The notes: a model not told the origin generated them from the sequence alone. 64,000 bases of DNA from Struthio camelus (GCF_040807025.1 NC_090942.1:68776911-68840910); one strand, 5' to 3'; positions 48,901-63,628 are shown, numbered from the stretch's first letter. Program-made: numbers and translations.

Positions 48901-51900
48901 TCATGCCCTACCTCTAACCTCACATTTAAAGAAGATGGTGTAATCCTTAAGTCAGGTCATGCACCCCAAATGCTGGCTAGTGTAGTGCTAGCAGGGCACT
49001 GATGGCTCGCCAGCATGGCATGACGGTTCTCCCCACCCCAGCTTTTGCCCGTCCACTTAGCTCGCCTGCTGGGTTGATTGGGAGGTGGAAATATGAGCTC
49101 CTCCAGCCAGCCTTTTCTCAGCTCCTGAAACCCGAGCAAGGCCCCTTTCCCCGTTCCCTATCTGCAGCACAGCCTGCCAGTTGGCTAATCAGTTCATTCA
49201 GATGCTGCAGCACAGCCTCCTCGTCTTTGAGACGAGCAGAGCTCCACGTGCTGTCAAATGGGAGAGAAGAAATAACACATACTTAATGAAACGTGTTTGA
49301 TCTGTCACAGTCCTCGGCACGTTCCAATTTGCTGCAGTCCAAGGCACATTATCAAGTACGATGGTGCTTAAGTCTGGGCTTATTGAGGATGTCATGAGAA
49401 GCTGACAAGAGAGGACTTAGCTAATTTCTTTACTTTTATTCTTTTAATGCAAGGTGGATCCAAGAGCCAGCCTATTTCTACTAATGTTTATGTTTTGCAT
49501 GTTTTTGTGTTATACCTGTTTTACATAGGGACAGTGGAAGATCACAGATGTGGAGCCACCTCTTCTCACTTAGCCCCAGGGAGGGAACTCCCCAAGCGCC
49601 AGCCTGTGGCCTCAACCTTTTAACCAGCCTTAACCTTAGAGATATCTAGGCCAGGACTTGGACTTTGCAATTATCCTCTGACTCTATGGTAGGTCAACAC
49701 AAATCACAGAAGCTGGGGTACTGCACTGGAAAACAAGCCTGGACAAACAGACCAGCAGGGGTGATGCTGCATTTGTGGGTTTATTCCCTTTTTTTTAAAA
49801 AGGGGGAAAGCACTGTGCCTATGGAAAGAAGCTATCCTGACTGGATACAAGTGGCTGAGGTGAAACTAAGCCAGTGTCCCACGTTTCATCACTTTATGCC
49901 ATGAGCTCCAACTTCTCTCTTCCCAGGCAAAGCAACACACAGCATTACACATCCCCTGTATTTCCCTCTTCTGTTTTTTTCCTACTGTTTCTAAGAGCAA
50001 ACCTATTCACACACCTCGTGGCTCTGTTCCTGAATATCCAGTCCTACTGTGCCCCCTGCCCTATATGTTCTCAGGCCAGATGGGGACTCAAATAACTTCT
50101 TGTTTCAAGCTAGGAGCAATTTGACTCTCCCACAGCAGCCTCAGCCACCCACTGTGTTACATCATTCCCAACCCGCAAAGACATTTTCCTCTCCCATTAG
50201 ATTCTCCTGCTTTTTATATTCGAGTCTGAAGAAAAGACTTTGCCCCTCTCAATGCCTGGCGTCTGCACTTTTTCTGTCTCCTCACCTAAGTTTGGAGAAA
50301 AAGCCAGGCAGGAACCTTGCTTTTCTGACTCCTCCAATCTCAGACTTTTCTCCCCGCTGATAAGTCTGACACTGCCTCCAGTCCTACCCCCTCTCCTGGG
50401 CCCGTTCAGCCACTACCACTACCTTTCTTCCTCCGTTCCCTCTCACCGTATCAGTCTCTATTTCAGAGGTGCCCTGTTGCATTTCTTCCCTCAGCACTTT
50501 GAAGAGGTGCTTTTGTCCAGGCCTGGAGTATCCTTTGCAGATATTACCACCAGCCTGTCATCTTCCTACAGAGAAGAGGGGGCTTCTTTTCCACCCAGTG
50601 TAACAGGCAACTCAATATGAAAGTACCTGGATTGGTATGGAATATGCTACATGGAGGCAGCCACAATTTTTAACTCATGAGATTTAATGCTGAGAAAATA
50701 AGAATCCGCATGGATTTTCCCAGCCACTAAAACAAGAGCACACAACTTGCAGCCAGCCATAAGCACAGGCTACACCAACAAATTCCCTTCTTCAACACTT
50801 GAATGAGCTAGTTCAGTCTTTCCTTGCTTACATTTTTCGTGCTACGTTAGTTCAGCACCTGCCACTGTGGGATCCTTCAGGTAGGGCCATGAAAGGCAAG
50901 GGAGGCCAAGAATGCATCTGAAGGGGATAGCATTTATTGGTTTTATTTGGAAACAGCTGCCACTAAAGGGGAGAAGCAGGAACCAGAAAGAGAGGACTCT
51001 GAAGGGGAATTAAAGCATCCTTTGAAAGCACAGTGGTATCCTCAGCTCCTCCTGAGGTGAAAAGGGCTTATCCAGGGCTTGTGGCTGGCTACTCAGGTGT
51101 GATGAGGAACCAGGGAAAGAATGGGAAGCAGCTGCCTGGGGTTTTGGCACTGGAGAAAGAAGCCACTAGAGATTCACCCGCTGCTTTTCTTCCCACAAGC
51201 TAGATGACTGCGCCTGCCTGCCATCACCATCACACAAGAGAGAGCTCCTACTGCTGGGAAGTTAACATCCTCCATTTGACCTCTTCTGCTATTTTATCTC
51301 AAGGTAAACGAGAGGAGGACAAATCTCAGAAACGACAATGAGACAGCAATTGAGACATTGTTAAAAAGCACAAGGTAATACTTATCAGAGGAAACACAAT
51401 TTAAAGCACCTCTGGATGCTTATAGGTGCTGTCTGAGCTGCGGGAATCACAAGGCAGAATTGCAGGTGACACTGCAGACAGCTGAACTGCATTTATACTT
51501 TTCGTTTTATTTTAGATCAAGTAGCAGCCAAGCATGTAAGCTGCAATTTAAAGTGGGAAGGGAAGGATCAGAAGGAAAATAGGCTGTGCTGTGTTACAAA
51601 AGGAGGAGCAGGAGGACACGGAAAATTCTCCAGTTGCATGATATGAAAGAGCAGTTAGTTGGCAGCCGAAATCCCGCATTGCATTTTGACAGCAGGAGGA
51701 GTGGGCAGCTGAGGGAGCAGAAACAGAAAATCAGGACTATGTGAGGAACAGCAGTGCCAAAGCACAGCTTAAGGAACAAACCTAGTTAGATTAGTGCATG
51801 AAGGCTGCCACTGGAATAGGTCATGTCTGCAGGATGGATAGGAAAATATTAGCAGTAGGAGTATTTTTCAGCCAGTCTAAGAGCAGCTACGTGAACGGGG

Positions 51901-52584
51901 CTGGCTGCTTTAATCACAGCCATTTCCAAACCCAAACACTACTAGCAGAACAGCTCACTCCAACTGCTAAAAGGAGAAGGGCAAGGAAACACGTAGCAAG
52001 AGAAAAAACGATCAGTTCCTGGACAGCACTCAAAATGAAAATGCCTTTCATTTCAAGCTGATGAAAGCTAGATGGTTTCTTTACACCTTCTAATTAACTT
52101 GCAGGTTGTGTGGGCTATAGGGCATTTTCAAAGCATCTGTTCGGCAAAGTCCATGGGGCACAGGAGGCTGTAAAGAGGATCAGATCCTGCTTACATTTTC
52201 TCCAGGAAGAAATAAGAGCAACACTCCTGCAGTCAGGGAGTTTGCTGCTTACTGACGCCAGCAAGAGTGAGATAAGGAGCAATTGTAAGTATGCTAATGA
52301 CATGTACATCTGTGATACAAGCTGCAAAAATTACAAAGCTTCATCCTTCAGAGCACACACAACCAGCTGAGAAGGGGACCAAATGGCTCCTGCCCTGTCT
52401 TTTGCTATCAAAACAGGAGAGCCTCCCACGTACCTAACGGAGGTTGGTCTTTCCTGATGGCCAGCACCAAACTACTCACTAAATGCAGTGCAGCTTGTTC
52501 TCTGTGATAGTTCAATCTCTGTAAGTGCCAATGGCTCACCAGCCTGGCTGTAGGCTACAGAGGTGGTTTCTTACTTCATCCTGG

Positions 52585-52601
52585 AAAAAAAAAAAAAAAA
52601 A
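52585..52601 (+). repeat. Poly(A) tract in the SLC6A12 5' flank
   Basis: Seventeen consecutive A after CTTCATCCTGG. No retroposed gene body was recognised upstream. Confidence 0.85.
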
Positions 52602-53873
52602 CAGGACTAACTGATGAGGTCTGTAAAGAGGAGGACTCCCACCTCTGCCTTTGCATCACACCAAATAAGCTCAAGACCTTCACTCAGCCCGTAACCTGGC
52701 CATATCCATGGCCACATAGCACAAGGCCCCATAGCATGCAGCAGTGGCAGGATCCGTCCTTCTTACAGAGCACCAGGACGACAGGTCCCCTAGGGCATGT
52801 CTTACAGATACAGAGCCCCCAGCCCAGCTCCGGTGGACTCCCATCAGCCAGGACTCTCCTGATGCCCAGGCCGGGCAGCCAGAGGCATCTTGCTGAAGTC
52901 TCGTGGTTGCACCTGGTGTGCTGGGACAGCCAGAGTGTGGGGACTGGTGCGGCCCCTTACTGAAAGGGCAGAACCAGGTGAACGACACAGAGGCTGAAAG
53001 CCGCGTTGCTCCAGTGATCTGCTGAGCAAACAGGCACAGAAGGGGTCGGCGCAGCCTCCAGTGACCCATGGAGAAAAGCACAGAGGAGCAGCGACCTGCC
53101 GTGCAGCCCAGAGGAGCCCCAGAGAAGGGGCAGAGTCCAGAGGAGATGAAACGGTGGCCAATGGGGCTGCCATCATGCTGAGGCGGCAGCAAAGTCACTG
53201 AACGCAGCCCAGTGGATGAGGGGAGCGAGGCTCCTGGCCTGCCCCAGCCGTGGCTCAGCTGCTCGCTGCTGACCCAGGCCAGCCTGAGCCTGAAGGCTGC
53301 AGGATGAGGGGAGTACAGGAGCAAAGCAACTACCCTCTTCAGGTGAATATAGGCCCAAATGATATCCCTAACCTCTGCAGTGCCTAAAATCTGAACCCCC
53401 TCTCTTTCCCAGGGCTGCTGTTTTGGGGCAGGTGAGCAGAGGAGCCAGTGCTGTATGGAGCCAGCATCTCAGATCCAGAGAGGCACAAGGGCAGTGCAGA
53501 GATTTTGGCTTCACGCTCACTGCTCTAGATGCTTCTAGCTAAACTCTCCCACACAGGCTTGCTCTGCATAACATCCTGAAACCACAGCCTGGGGAATGCA
53601 TGCAGTCAGAGATAGGAGAGATGGGGACCATGGGGGAAGAGTACTCAAGCAAAACTCTTCCAAAAGGCAAGTGAGGTAATGGCATAAAACAGTATCTTAC
53701 CCCTCCCTGCCCTGGAGAGCAAAGGGATCCGTCCACTTGTTTGGCAGAGCCCAGCACCTCTCAGTACACGTGCACGTGCAGCCATCACAGAGCAGCCCTT
53801 TTCTCTGCAGGCAGCACCACGCCATGCAGGCTCCCCGCACCTCAGGACTATCGCCCAGCAGCCTGCGCTGAGC

Positions 53874-53909
53874 CCACTGCCTGCCCCGAGGCCACTGCCT
53901 GCCCCGAGG
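53874..53909 (+). repeat. Perfect 18-bp tandem duplication
   Basis: CCACTGCCTGCCCCGAGG occurs twice head to tail (53,874-53,891 and 53,892-53,909) with no mismatch, in a GC-rich part of the 5' flank. A third partial copy begins CCA. The unit is a multiple of three, so it keeps chance open frames open. Confidence 0.92.
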
Positions 53910-56900
53910 CCATCGTTCAGCCCTGCTCAGGGAGTGCAGCACCCTGGGATCCTGCTCAGCGGCCAGCTCTGCAGCTGCTGGCACTGCTGCTGAGTCCCAG
54001 GTAGACTCAGTCGTCTCCTGGAGTTGCACAGGACAGGCATGTCATATAAGACTGGGACAGGCAGAGGCATGTGATAAGGGTTTTGTAAGCCCTCACTAGC
54101 AGTGTCTGCAGCAACACGAGTGCAGTCCCGTTCACCCCATGCAATAGGGACTGTGGGGCACCTTTGCTCTCCCAGGCGAGCTGTATCTGATACAGCTGTA
54201 TCTGGGGCTGTATCTGCCCCAGATCTGTGGCACCGATACTTGCTTTTCTTATACCCCTGCCTGGGAGCACCAGCAGGGAAAGACAGGGCTCCTTAGCCTG
54301 CCCTCAGCAAGGACTGCATCTGCTCCGACCTGTTCAGCAAAGCCGGGCTGCTGCAGGGCTGGGAAGGTCCTGTCCAAGGTTCAGCCCCTCATATCAGCGT
54401 CTGTCAAAAAAGAAAAGCTGGGGTAATGGCATTTCCAATGGCATTGGATGAAAGTCCTGATTAGTAGTGATTACTTTAAAAGCACTGTTGATTTAAGGAG
54501 ACATGGATCAGGTGTTATGAAACACCCACACGACCTGCCTGGGACTGTACACAAGTAATGCTCGCAGTTCCCCAGAGGTTAGCACAGGCACAAGCCATGC
54601 CGTCTCCCTTCCCTTCCCTGGCCCAATTCTTCCCCCCTAACTGGGAAGGACTTTGATGAAGCCACTAAGGCAAGATGAAAAGGAAAAACACCCCCAGACA
54701 CATCTCACACCACTGTAGCCCCCAGGCCCATAGGCCAGGGCTGGGCCAGCCCCTCCGCAGAGCAGTAGTGGGGGGCGGTTGTCACTGCCTCTTGTTCACA
54801 GGAGCTGAAATACCAACAGCATACCTCACTCCTCATGCCTTTCCTCCTGGACGTGTTCTCATTTAGCCAATCCCCACTCTTCATCTCCATCCCTGCCTGA
54901 TCCCTTCTCATCTCTCTTCCTAATCTTTCTGCTGCCTGAGGCCTTCCCTCTCTCTCTCAGCTGCTGCAGCCTCCAGTACCAATTACCCATCCTTCAGGCA
55001 TCCCTTTGCTCTTCAGCTTCTTGGCACCCCCGCAGCAGTGTCACTGCCTGTCCTCTCTGATAGGAACTACAAACGAAAAACCTCTTCCCTGGGCTGATCC
55101 AAACAGATAATTTGTTCCCCATCCTCCTGCTTGCTCTTCCTTTACTTAACTTCGGAAAGCTTTTGCCCTTGCAGACTTTGTGGCCTACTCCCCACAGCAC
55201 TGCAGACAGTCAATGTGCAGCAGCTACCCATGGGAGGGCCAGAGACCCCAGCACTCCCAGCAAGACACGTACATCCAGCCGGACCTGCTCAATGAGCAAG
55301 CACCCAACTCACCTGAATCCAGTGCAGGTCTCCCGCAAGCAACCGCGTCCCATTCCTCCAGAGTCCAGGCAGGGAATCCACTGAACGCGCAAGAGGCACA
55401 CTGAGGTGCTGCTAACCTCAGAGAGACAGTAAGAGTTAACATAAAGATTTCCCTCTCCCCTCCTCTGGTCCCTCCCCTTCCATCAGCTTTCCCCACCAAC
55501 TTATCACCCAGGTGGTGAGATGGCAGACAGGGAGGTGTACCAGAGAGGGAGAATTTCCTCAGCTCCCTTACAAAATACCCCTCCCCAGACCTTGAACTGT
55601 GGCCCTAACAGGAAGGCAGGAAAAGAAAGTTGCCAGAGGCAGGCAGGGCAAAAGCCAGAATTTTGCAGAGACCAGTGACAGCAGTCAGTGGAGTGAGTTC
55701 AGGTCCCTCACAATCACCAGGCAGGAGCTCCTGCCTTGCAGACCCCATGGCGCTGCCCAGCCTGCCTGCTGTGCACCCCATCAACGCATTAATGGGACAG
55801 TGACATCTCTTAAAGGGATAATGAAATCCCTTAAAAGCATCCTGGAAACCTACAGAACAAACCATCTCCACCTCCCAGGACAGTTACACTAAACCTGCTT
55901 TAGTGGCTGAGCTCAAGGCTCCCAGGTGCCACCAGGCAGGTGCAGTGAAAGGCAGCGAGCAGGTGGGGAGGTGAAAGCTTGTCCCAGGCTCAGGCAGACC
56001 CTTCCACGTCCATGTCATACACTGTGAATGCAAACGTGGCTCCTATGAGAGCTCTGTCAGCCAGGAGAGACACTATCTGAGTGTGTATTTTGACAGCGTG
56101 GTCATATTTGCTAGAAGGGAGCATTCCCTGTGTGCCTTTGCAGCGACCCCTCTGCCCCAGCAGCTTTGTCTGTATGCATGTGCCAGCCCCACTGCACTTT
56201 TCCGAGGCTGTTCATGACCAATGCCAGTAGCTGACATTCCAGTTCTGCCACTTTTCTTCAAGACAGTTCAGCTCAGTAATTTTTGTTATGGGCTATCACT
56301 GTTCTGACTATTGCTTTGTCTATTAATGTACCTGCCAAACTCCTATTGACCTCTTCATGCACCCATGTGGTTAAATCAAAGCAGCACACAAGATCAGAGC
56401 TAGAACGTGTCCAGCACATGCTCTGACCTGCTCGCTTATGCCAGAGCTCACCAGATGAGGACCCCCAGTCCCTGCAGTGGAAAACTTGTCAGGCAGAACT
56501 GGAGAGCTAACAAAAGCCCTCACCACCTCATAGCGGGAAGCAGTACATTTCTGTGACTGCACGTTGTATAGAGGTCATTTGTAATGTTGTCTCTCAACAA
56601 AATCCTCCATAGACACCAGCAGTAAGCAGATTAGGTCATATTACAGCATGCTAGATTGCCCTGGGGACAAACGATGTCAGAGATGTGTGGGAACATTAAG
56701 GGAGTCAACCCTTGTGGCTGACACTTCCATCAGGATAAATCACTGAGGTCAGCATTTGAGGCAGCAGGAGAAAATGTCTCCTTTTACTCTGGGGTGCATT
56801 TATTTACTGCCTCAGCAAACACTTTAAGGCCAGCCTAGTCTCTGAGCCCATCCTGTTGGGTAGCCCAAAGAGCAGCCAGATCAGCTCAGGGCGAGGGCTG

Positions 56901-57879
56901 GAGGATGTCCCCGGGGATCGGAGAGCTCTGAGCCAGCCAGCCCCATCCCAGCTACCCCAGTCTGGCAGCACAGCTGTGAGGGCAGCAGCACTGGGGCAAC
57001 AGCTCGGACAGGCTATGCCTCTTCCCTGGCAGCCATGCAAAAAAAGAGTGAGCACAGAAGCCTATTTCCAGGCTTCAGTTTCCCAAGCACACCACTTTCC
57101 ATGGCACTGGCTTTCACCTACCATTCGGGCTGATAGAGTAGATCCAGACAAGGAGATGATGGCTGATACTTCTCTTGAATGCGCCAGAGTCAATATCCAA
57201 AGGGTCAGGCTCCATCTTTTGGCTTTAGGCCCGTATCTCAAGTCCTGAAAGACTAAATCGTGAATATTGCGTGCTAGCTATACACAAGCATTGTACTGCT
57301 GCAGTCCCTTCAGACGAAGGGCAGGACTGCTGCTCATCCTGCCAGGGACACCAGTATGACCCAGTGCAGCTGGTGAAAAGATGCAACAGAGGTTGTCCAA
57401 GTATGAAACAAGGATTGAGATAAGGCCAGGTAAGCAGAGCTGACCTTAAAACTTGATTTATCTACACTGAAGTATTTCGCAAGAACACCACAGTTTTTCA
57501 AAACTGCAGATGGGAAATGACCTGCAACATTAAAGAAAAACAAAAAAGAAGTCAACCCAAATGAAACCTTTATCACAACAAAATGTGCAAGGATCCTTCT
57601 CCATCAGGGAAAAAGACTATGATTTCTACTTTTCAGCCCAGAAGGTACCAGAAGATACAAAATTCAAACTTTAGAGTTTCTTATTAGATAATAATTCTCT
57701 GTGGTTTTAATCTTGCTACAGGCATGAGGCACCTTTATCCTGCCATGGCAGCCTCCACTTGAGGAGGCATGAATGTAACTGTCCAGATTTAAAAAAAGAA
57801 ATCACTTATTGACCAGCTCAGCTGCAGGAGTGTGAAGTCCACATTAAGCCTTGTCCTGGGGATGGACAAGGGGTAACAC

Positions 57880-57921
57880 ACTCCCTGACTACTAATTGCC
57901 ACTCCCTGACTACTAATTGCC
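57880..57921 (+). repeat. Perfect 21-bp tandem duplication
   Basis: A 21-base unit beginning ACTCCCTGACTACTAATTGC occurs twice head to tail (57,880-57,900 and 57,901-57,921) without mismatch. Identical copies suggest a recent slippage or duplication event. Confidence 0.92.
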
Positions 57922-60900
57922 ATTGCAGAGACAGGCCTTGGTCAGGTAACTGGGGATGCACTACTGTGCAAGTAGAGAAAAGGCCTATTAAAGCGTGTGG
58001 CAATTTGACTTCCACAGCAGAGATCCACGAGAAAGATGAACACTCAGCGACAGATCTCCCCATGTTGCAGACTCCTCCTCTGCCATTGCTACGGGCAAAA
58101 GCAGCTTCCCAGGATGGGCAGCAGAGGAATCACCCAGCAAGACAAGATTTGCAAGCAAGCCTAAGAGAGGAGCGATAGACTCAGTCTCAGGCAATGCCAG
58201 AGCTCAGAAACACAGGCTGGAAATAGCCCAAGGAGATCCCACGTGGGGAATAAATGCAAATCCAGGGAAGGGCATCCTGAAACAAGGCTATCCAGGTAGC
58301 TGAGGGAAGAAGTAAGCAGCAGGCCCACTGGCAGTGGGACTTGGGGAGGACATGGGTGAGGCTATTCTTGAGTGCTCAGACACCAGAATGGCAGAGACGC
58401 TTATAACAAATTCGGGACGCATTCAAAACCCTCTCAGATCCCCTCAGCCAGGCAGCAGTAGATTCAGCTTCTACATTGCCTCCTCTATTGCTTGAGGGCT
58501 GGCAGATGAGCACTGCTGCTGCGTTAGCAAGCCCTCCGACACGAGATTGCCTCCAGCAAGCTGCGTGGACTCATCTCCTCTGGCTTCCTTCCTGTACGAG
58601 CTGAGGGGTAATCAACACGATGGCATCTAAACCACCCATCTGAGCCTTCAGAGCTGTCTGGGCAGCAGCAGGCTCCCTGGAGGGGATCCCTCTGCTGTGG
58701 TAGCTGGGGAGCTGCTTGGGCCACCAGCTCCTGAAGGGGGCAGGTCCCTAGCTGGCCCTGCTTGTGCAAGGTCACCTTGGGCCGAGCCCTTAGCCTGCTC
58801 CTGCCCTGGGCTGGAGGCGGGTTGGGGTCACAGTCCTGCTGTCCCCTGGCAACCACACAGCCTCTTCCCAATGGTGGGAGCACCTGAGCACCTTTCCCAG
58901 CCCCTAGGCCCGGTACCCTGCTCATCAGGGATGGCAGCTCCTGCTGCCCAAGACAGGAAATGGCACTTATTCCAGGTGTTGCCTCTCTTTCTAGCTGCTT
59001 TTTGACCAGGGAAGCTGCTGAGGAGCTAATGATGATGCTGAGAGTGCTCTCGTGCAAATGGAAGTTTATAAGATTGGAAGGACTGCCCTTACAATGGTGT
59101 CAGGGTATTTTGCTGCAAACATTTGTTATGGCCTCTATCCAGCTGTGTCCCTGCTGCATCCCTGAGACACCTACAGGCACCTTCCTTGGCCACTGCTCAG
59201 GAGAAACAGGGGACGCTCCCCAGCAGCGCAGCTCCTGCCTGTGGGAGAGGCCACCACTGTCCCCACTTATCAGAATAATCCCATTTTTTGACACCTTTGT
59301 TAATGAAACAGGAGGAATGCTGGTTCCCCTGCAGACACAGCACAGCTGCTTGCTTAATCAGGAATTTGCCTAGCCAACTGAATGCTATATTTTTAGAGGA
59401 GCCAGAAGAGTTTCCCCTAGGCATTTTTATAATTTTTTTTTAATGTTTATAGCTAATTTCTGCTTAAGTAAGCCTGTGACTTTCTACAACAATTTCACCA
59501 TAACTAATCACAAGCGAACATAACCAAAGCAACAAATGCTAATTAGGCCCTCTAGAACCTTAATCTGCTCTGACAGTCAGCACCAGCCGCCCGTAACTGG
59601 GGCCTCACCATGCCTCCTCTTAGCACAGCTGTCATTACCCACCTTTTGCTTGAACGCAGGAGAAGAGGAGGCTGCCAAGCGTCTCCACCTTCAGAAGTAC
59701 ATGGAGGTGAGACATCTCCTATTCCACGGCATCCACAGGCGGAAGGAGATAACAAGGCAAGGACAAACGGCCAGGGCTGGCAATGTAAGTGATCTGCATG
59801 GAGGATTACAAATGCTGGGGGATGTCTGTTGTCTAACACCCTCTCTGAGTCTAACAGCAACACTCGCTGCTGATCAGAGACCAAAGACCAGCTCAGTAAA
59901 GTGGCAGGGAGAGGGCACATAGGCAGACGCTCGCTTGCTTCCTCTTTTCCTCCCAGGGTAGCTGAACCAGTTGCAGTAGGATGCATGTTATGATAGCAAA
60001 CATCTATGATTCACAAGGATGCAAGAGGGATCTGCAGGGATTGACAAGAGCATGTTGCTGGTCAAAGTGATTCAGCTCTGGTCAGGGGAGATGGGAAAGA
60101 GGGGAGACCAAGTCACTAGGTGACTTCTCTAAAGTAATTACTTTCTAAACCCTTCTTTGTGCTTCCCCACATATGCTCCTCTTATCTGTGCTATGCAGAT
60201 CCCCATCGTGAAGTCTGTTAATCACACTAACTCCAAATACCCTGCTCTGGGGGATATGCTCATTTGCACTGGCCTGTAGGACAGATTATTTGGGAATCTC
60301 TGATTCACAGGATTAAATATCCCACATGTAAGATGCTAATCATGCTGTATTTTCCCCATTTATGCACCATTCCCTGACTTCTCCTATGCATTCACCTTTC
60401 TTGTCATCTAAACTTGCAATATTACTAACAGCGCACAATTCCTCACCAGCCTCAGAAAAACTCTCGTATCCCTAGTGGCAAAAAGAGGAGGACCCCTCAG
60501 GGCATCCATTCAAATACTCTAGCAACACCAGGGTTCGGGCTGCTTCCCAGAGAAGCAGATGTATCCTGGTCCATTCCCAAGGTCTAAAGCCTCTGCTTCT
60601 GCTAGCAATGCTGGCACCTCCCCCAGGAAAGGCAAAGAGAGCATCACCAGTTTTTCTTCCGCTGGTCAGAGGGCTGAGACTCTTCCCCAGGCACCACTGA
60701 TGCAAACACTGCAGTGTGGGAAAAGCAGAGCACGATTTTCATGAACAGATGGATGGAAAGGTCAGACATTATTTCTAAGCACTAACAACCCAGGTCAGAC
60801 TCTCAGGGACTTTTTAATTTCTAGGTAAACTTCTCATATGAGCCTTCCCCCCCTCTCCCCCCAAAAGAAATCCACAAAAGAAAAATCATCTCCATTTTCT

Positions 60901-63628
60901 TCAAATTAATGGATTCACTTCTCAAGTTAAGTAGCAGATTCTGAATTCCGAATGTAGAATATTTCCAAGAACTGCATGCCTCCTATCCGAAGTGATGTCG
61001 GAGCCTCCCCAGATGGAGAAGGTGTGAGTAATGACGCATTCTATAGACTGCAAAAAGAGCAGTATTACTGATGTGTAATGCAATGAAAATTCCCTACTAT
61101 AAACTGGTGAATGCTACTGCTGTGATCTAACCATGGGGTTGTAAAAACGCTATGAAAAAATGTCATGTCTGGAAGGTCAATCTGCTCAATGAATAACAAA
61201 CTATATTTGGCGTGCATTTCAAGCCAGGTAGCAGAGGTCCCAATACTTAGTCCTAAACTCCTGTTACAAATAAGACACAGTCCTTTAAGAACTTCTTACA
61301 AAAAACCCTTTGTCTTTCTTGCTTATCGGACCTGCTTGTCTCATCCAAAACTTTACAGCAATTAAGTCATTTCAGAACACAGGCTTAGGAATTTTCCTTG
61401 ATCATATATAACCTGATCAATAAACCATGTGACCAACTGACTGGACACAAGACTGTTTTGAAGCAAAGCAAGCCACAAACCTTTCAACTGACTTCCATTT
61501 TGCCTAAATGCAGCTCAGCAGACTTTCTACATCACCTACATTTTGGAGGTAACTGTAGACAATTACTATTTTCTATCAGGTTCTACATGTTTTCCCAATG
61601 GGGAAGACCTCCTATAGGTATTACTGGAAAATGAAAGTATGGTTGTGTTTATGATTAGAATTCCATGGATACAAATATCTGCTACTGGCGTTTCTGATAC
61701 GATGCACACAAAAAGCCAGCAGAAAAACTTGTGTTGAATCCCATTATCTATGAAAAGTAAGAGCTGATACCACACAGGAGGAAAGGGACCTCACTAACCC
61801 TTCTTGCACCCTTTCCTACAGCAACCCAGACCACCTACCAATCAGACTCACATAAGTCCCTATGGATCCCAGCTCTGGCTACCCCACAAGGCAAAAAGCA
61901 GGATGCTCAGCAACTGTGCCAAGACACAGGGGGCAGGTGGGTGGCGGGGAGCCCAGACCACCCTCACAGCCCATGAGGACCCTGTGTCCCGTGCCTGTCC
62001 AGCTGCAAATCCAAGGGAGGACCTCCCCTTGCACCTTGCTGCTGGGCTCCCAGCAGTAGGTGAAGTCCTGGGGCCACCTTGTGGCTAATTGCATGGATTG
62101 TTTTAATTTCTGCTTTAATCTCCCCATACCGGATGTTACCAGCAGTCCCAGAAGACTGGGCCATACACCAGCACTCACCAGGGTCCACGTGTGCTCTGAA
62201 AAGCCAAGTGCCTTCGTTCATTCAGTCAGGTCTTCCTAGACTCCAGCTTTCTCAGGGTTACCTGAGAGTTATCCAGCTTCCCAGGGTTACATGTCCTCTC
62301 GCTGCCCTCCTCAGATACTGAGGTTACACCACTGAACACACCAGCTCTTTGATTATTTTTACCCCAATAGCCTGGAAACAAGGGGTCTTGTTTGTGGCTA
62401 TAGGAGGTGACATGACATGCAGGTCCTATTTCAGCTGTGCAGCCCTCCTTCCATATGCAGGAAAACCAAAATAACTGTCTCTAAAGCACCTGGAAGCCAG
62501 TCAGCACAAAAATGACACAAGACCTGTGGAGATGAGGGAGTTTCTCATCATCCTCCACTTGCATGAAGAAAATGCAAACCCACACACTTCTCTCAGACCC
62601 CAGGAATAGCCCAGTGACTCATCAGCCACATGACTGTTTCTGCTGGGAGCTGGCTCTTCAGCAGAAGGTGGCATTACACTCTCTACTTCACCTAAGTATC
62701 CCAGGCCTACTGCTTACAGGGTGCCTCCTAATCAATGTTCCCTATTTTCCTTTCCTCACTAACCAAGGCTCCTCTTCTTTGGCCATCTTCCCATTCTTCT
62801 CTGCCAGTGCAAAAGAGCCCAGCACAGCTGCACTAATGCACATCCCACCTAACATGCCATGAGCAAGGGATGCAGGGGAGACAAAGCTGAGACACAGAGT
62901 GATTCTAGAGGGGAAAAAACAAGGATTTAATGGAATGAATGGAGAAGCTCCCAAAGTCCACACAGGAACAACACCTCTGAGACTCTCTGACACTCTCCAC
63001 TCCAGGATCAGTCCTTCCTTTCTGCCCACGAAAAGGCCGAGGACTCTCAGGAACACCACTGCTTGATCTGCTGCTTTAGAGCGCTCTCCAAGGAGAGGAT
63101 TAAGGTGCACTGCTAACTCCACAGCCTCTGAAGGCCATCTCCACGGCAGCCTCTTCCTCAGCTCTTCAAATCTTCCAAGGAAGGGAGCTCAGCTCAGAAA
63201 TCCCTCTCTCCTTGATGAGTGAAGAATCCTTGCATTATCCAACAGGTGGTAAAGGCTGTATAAACACCATCCTGGGGGGAGGGAGGGAGAGCCACACTGG
63301 TCCTAGCAGTGAGATTCGAGCTCTGTCAGCATCAGGAGGCCAGCTCTGGTGGAGGGAAGGGGTTGTCCCATGCCTGGCCTGGAAGGCAAGTCCTCAAGCG
63401 GGCAGGTGAGTTGGTGGAGCCTCTGGAAGACAAAGGCAGGCACTGAACAGCACTCCACCAGCACAAAAAAGTGCTCTGGGCCCTCCCCTTCTAGTCACTG
63501 GTATGACTCAGCCAAACAGACAGGGCTGCAAGTCCTATCCCTAAATGCCAGGGCATCCTGAAATAGAGGCAGCCATCACTTCAGTGTCTGAGAACAAACA
63601 GATCTTCGAACCAATTACTACAATCTCA

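Larger units (their letters stand above)
45971..63628. other. 5' flank of SLC6A12 with no recognised coding exon
   Basis: The promoter and untranslated 5' exon(s) of SLC6A12 should lie here or beyond, because coding exon 1 begins with a splice acceptor. I could not identify them; there is no obvious CpG island. The stretch 52,700-54,300 is more GC-rich than its surroundings and carries several long chance open frames. The paralogue SLC6A13, a few kilobases upstream in mammals, was not seen: no helix 12 or tail exon of the SLC6 family occurs on either strand. Confidence 0.55.

Noticed and set aside
52680-53324. A 214-codon open frame on the minus strand, the longest outside the transporter exons
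   Set aside because: The translation has no recognisable domain, is Ser/Gly/Cys-rich in a way typical of GC-rich chance frames, and overlaps other open frames on both strands.
58524-59057. A 177-codon minus-strand open frame
   Set aside because: No family resemblance, an overlapping open frame on the plus strand, and a GC-rich background; most likely chance.
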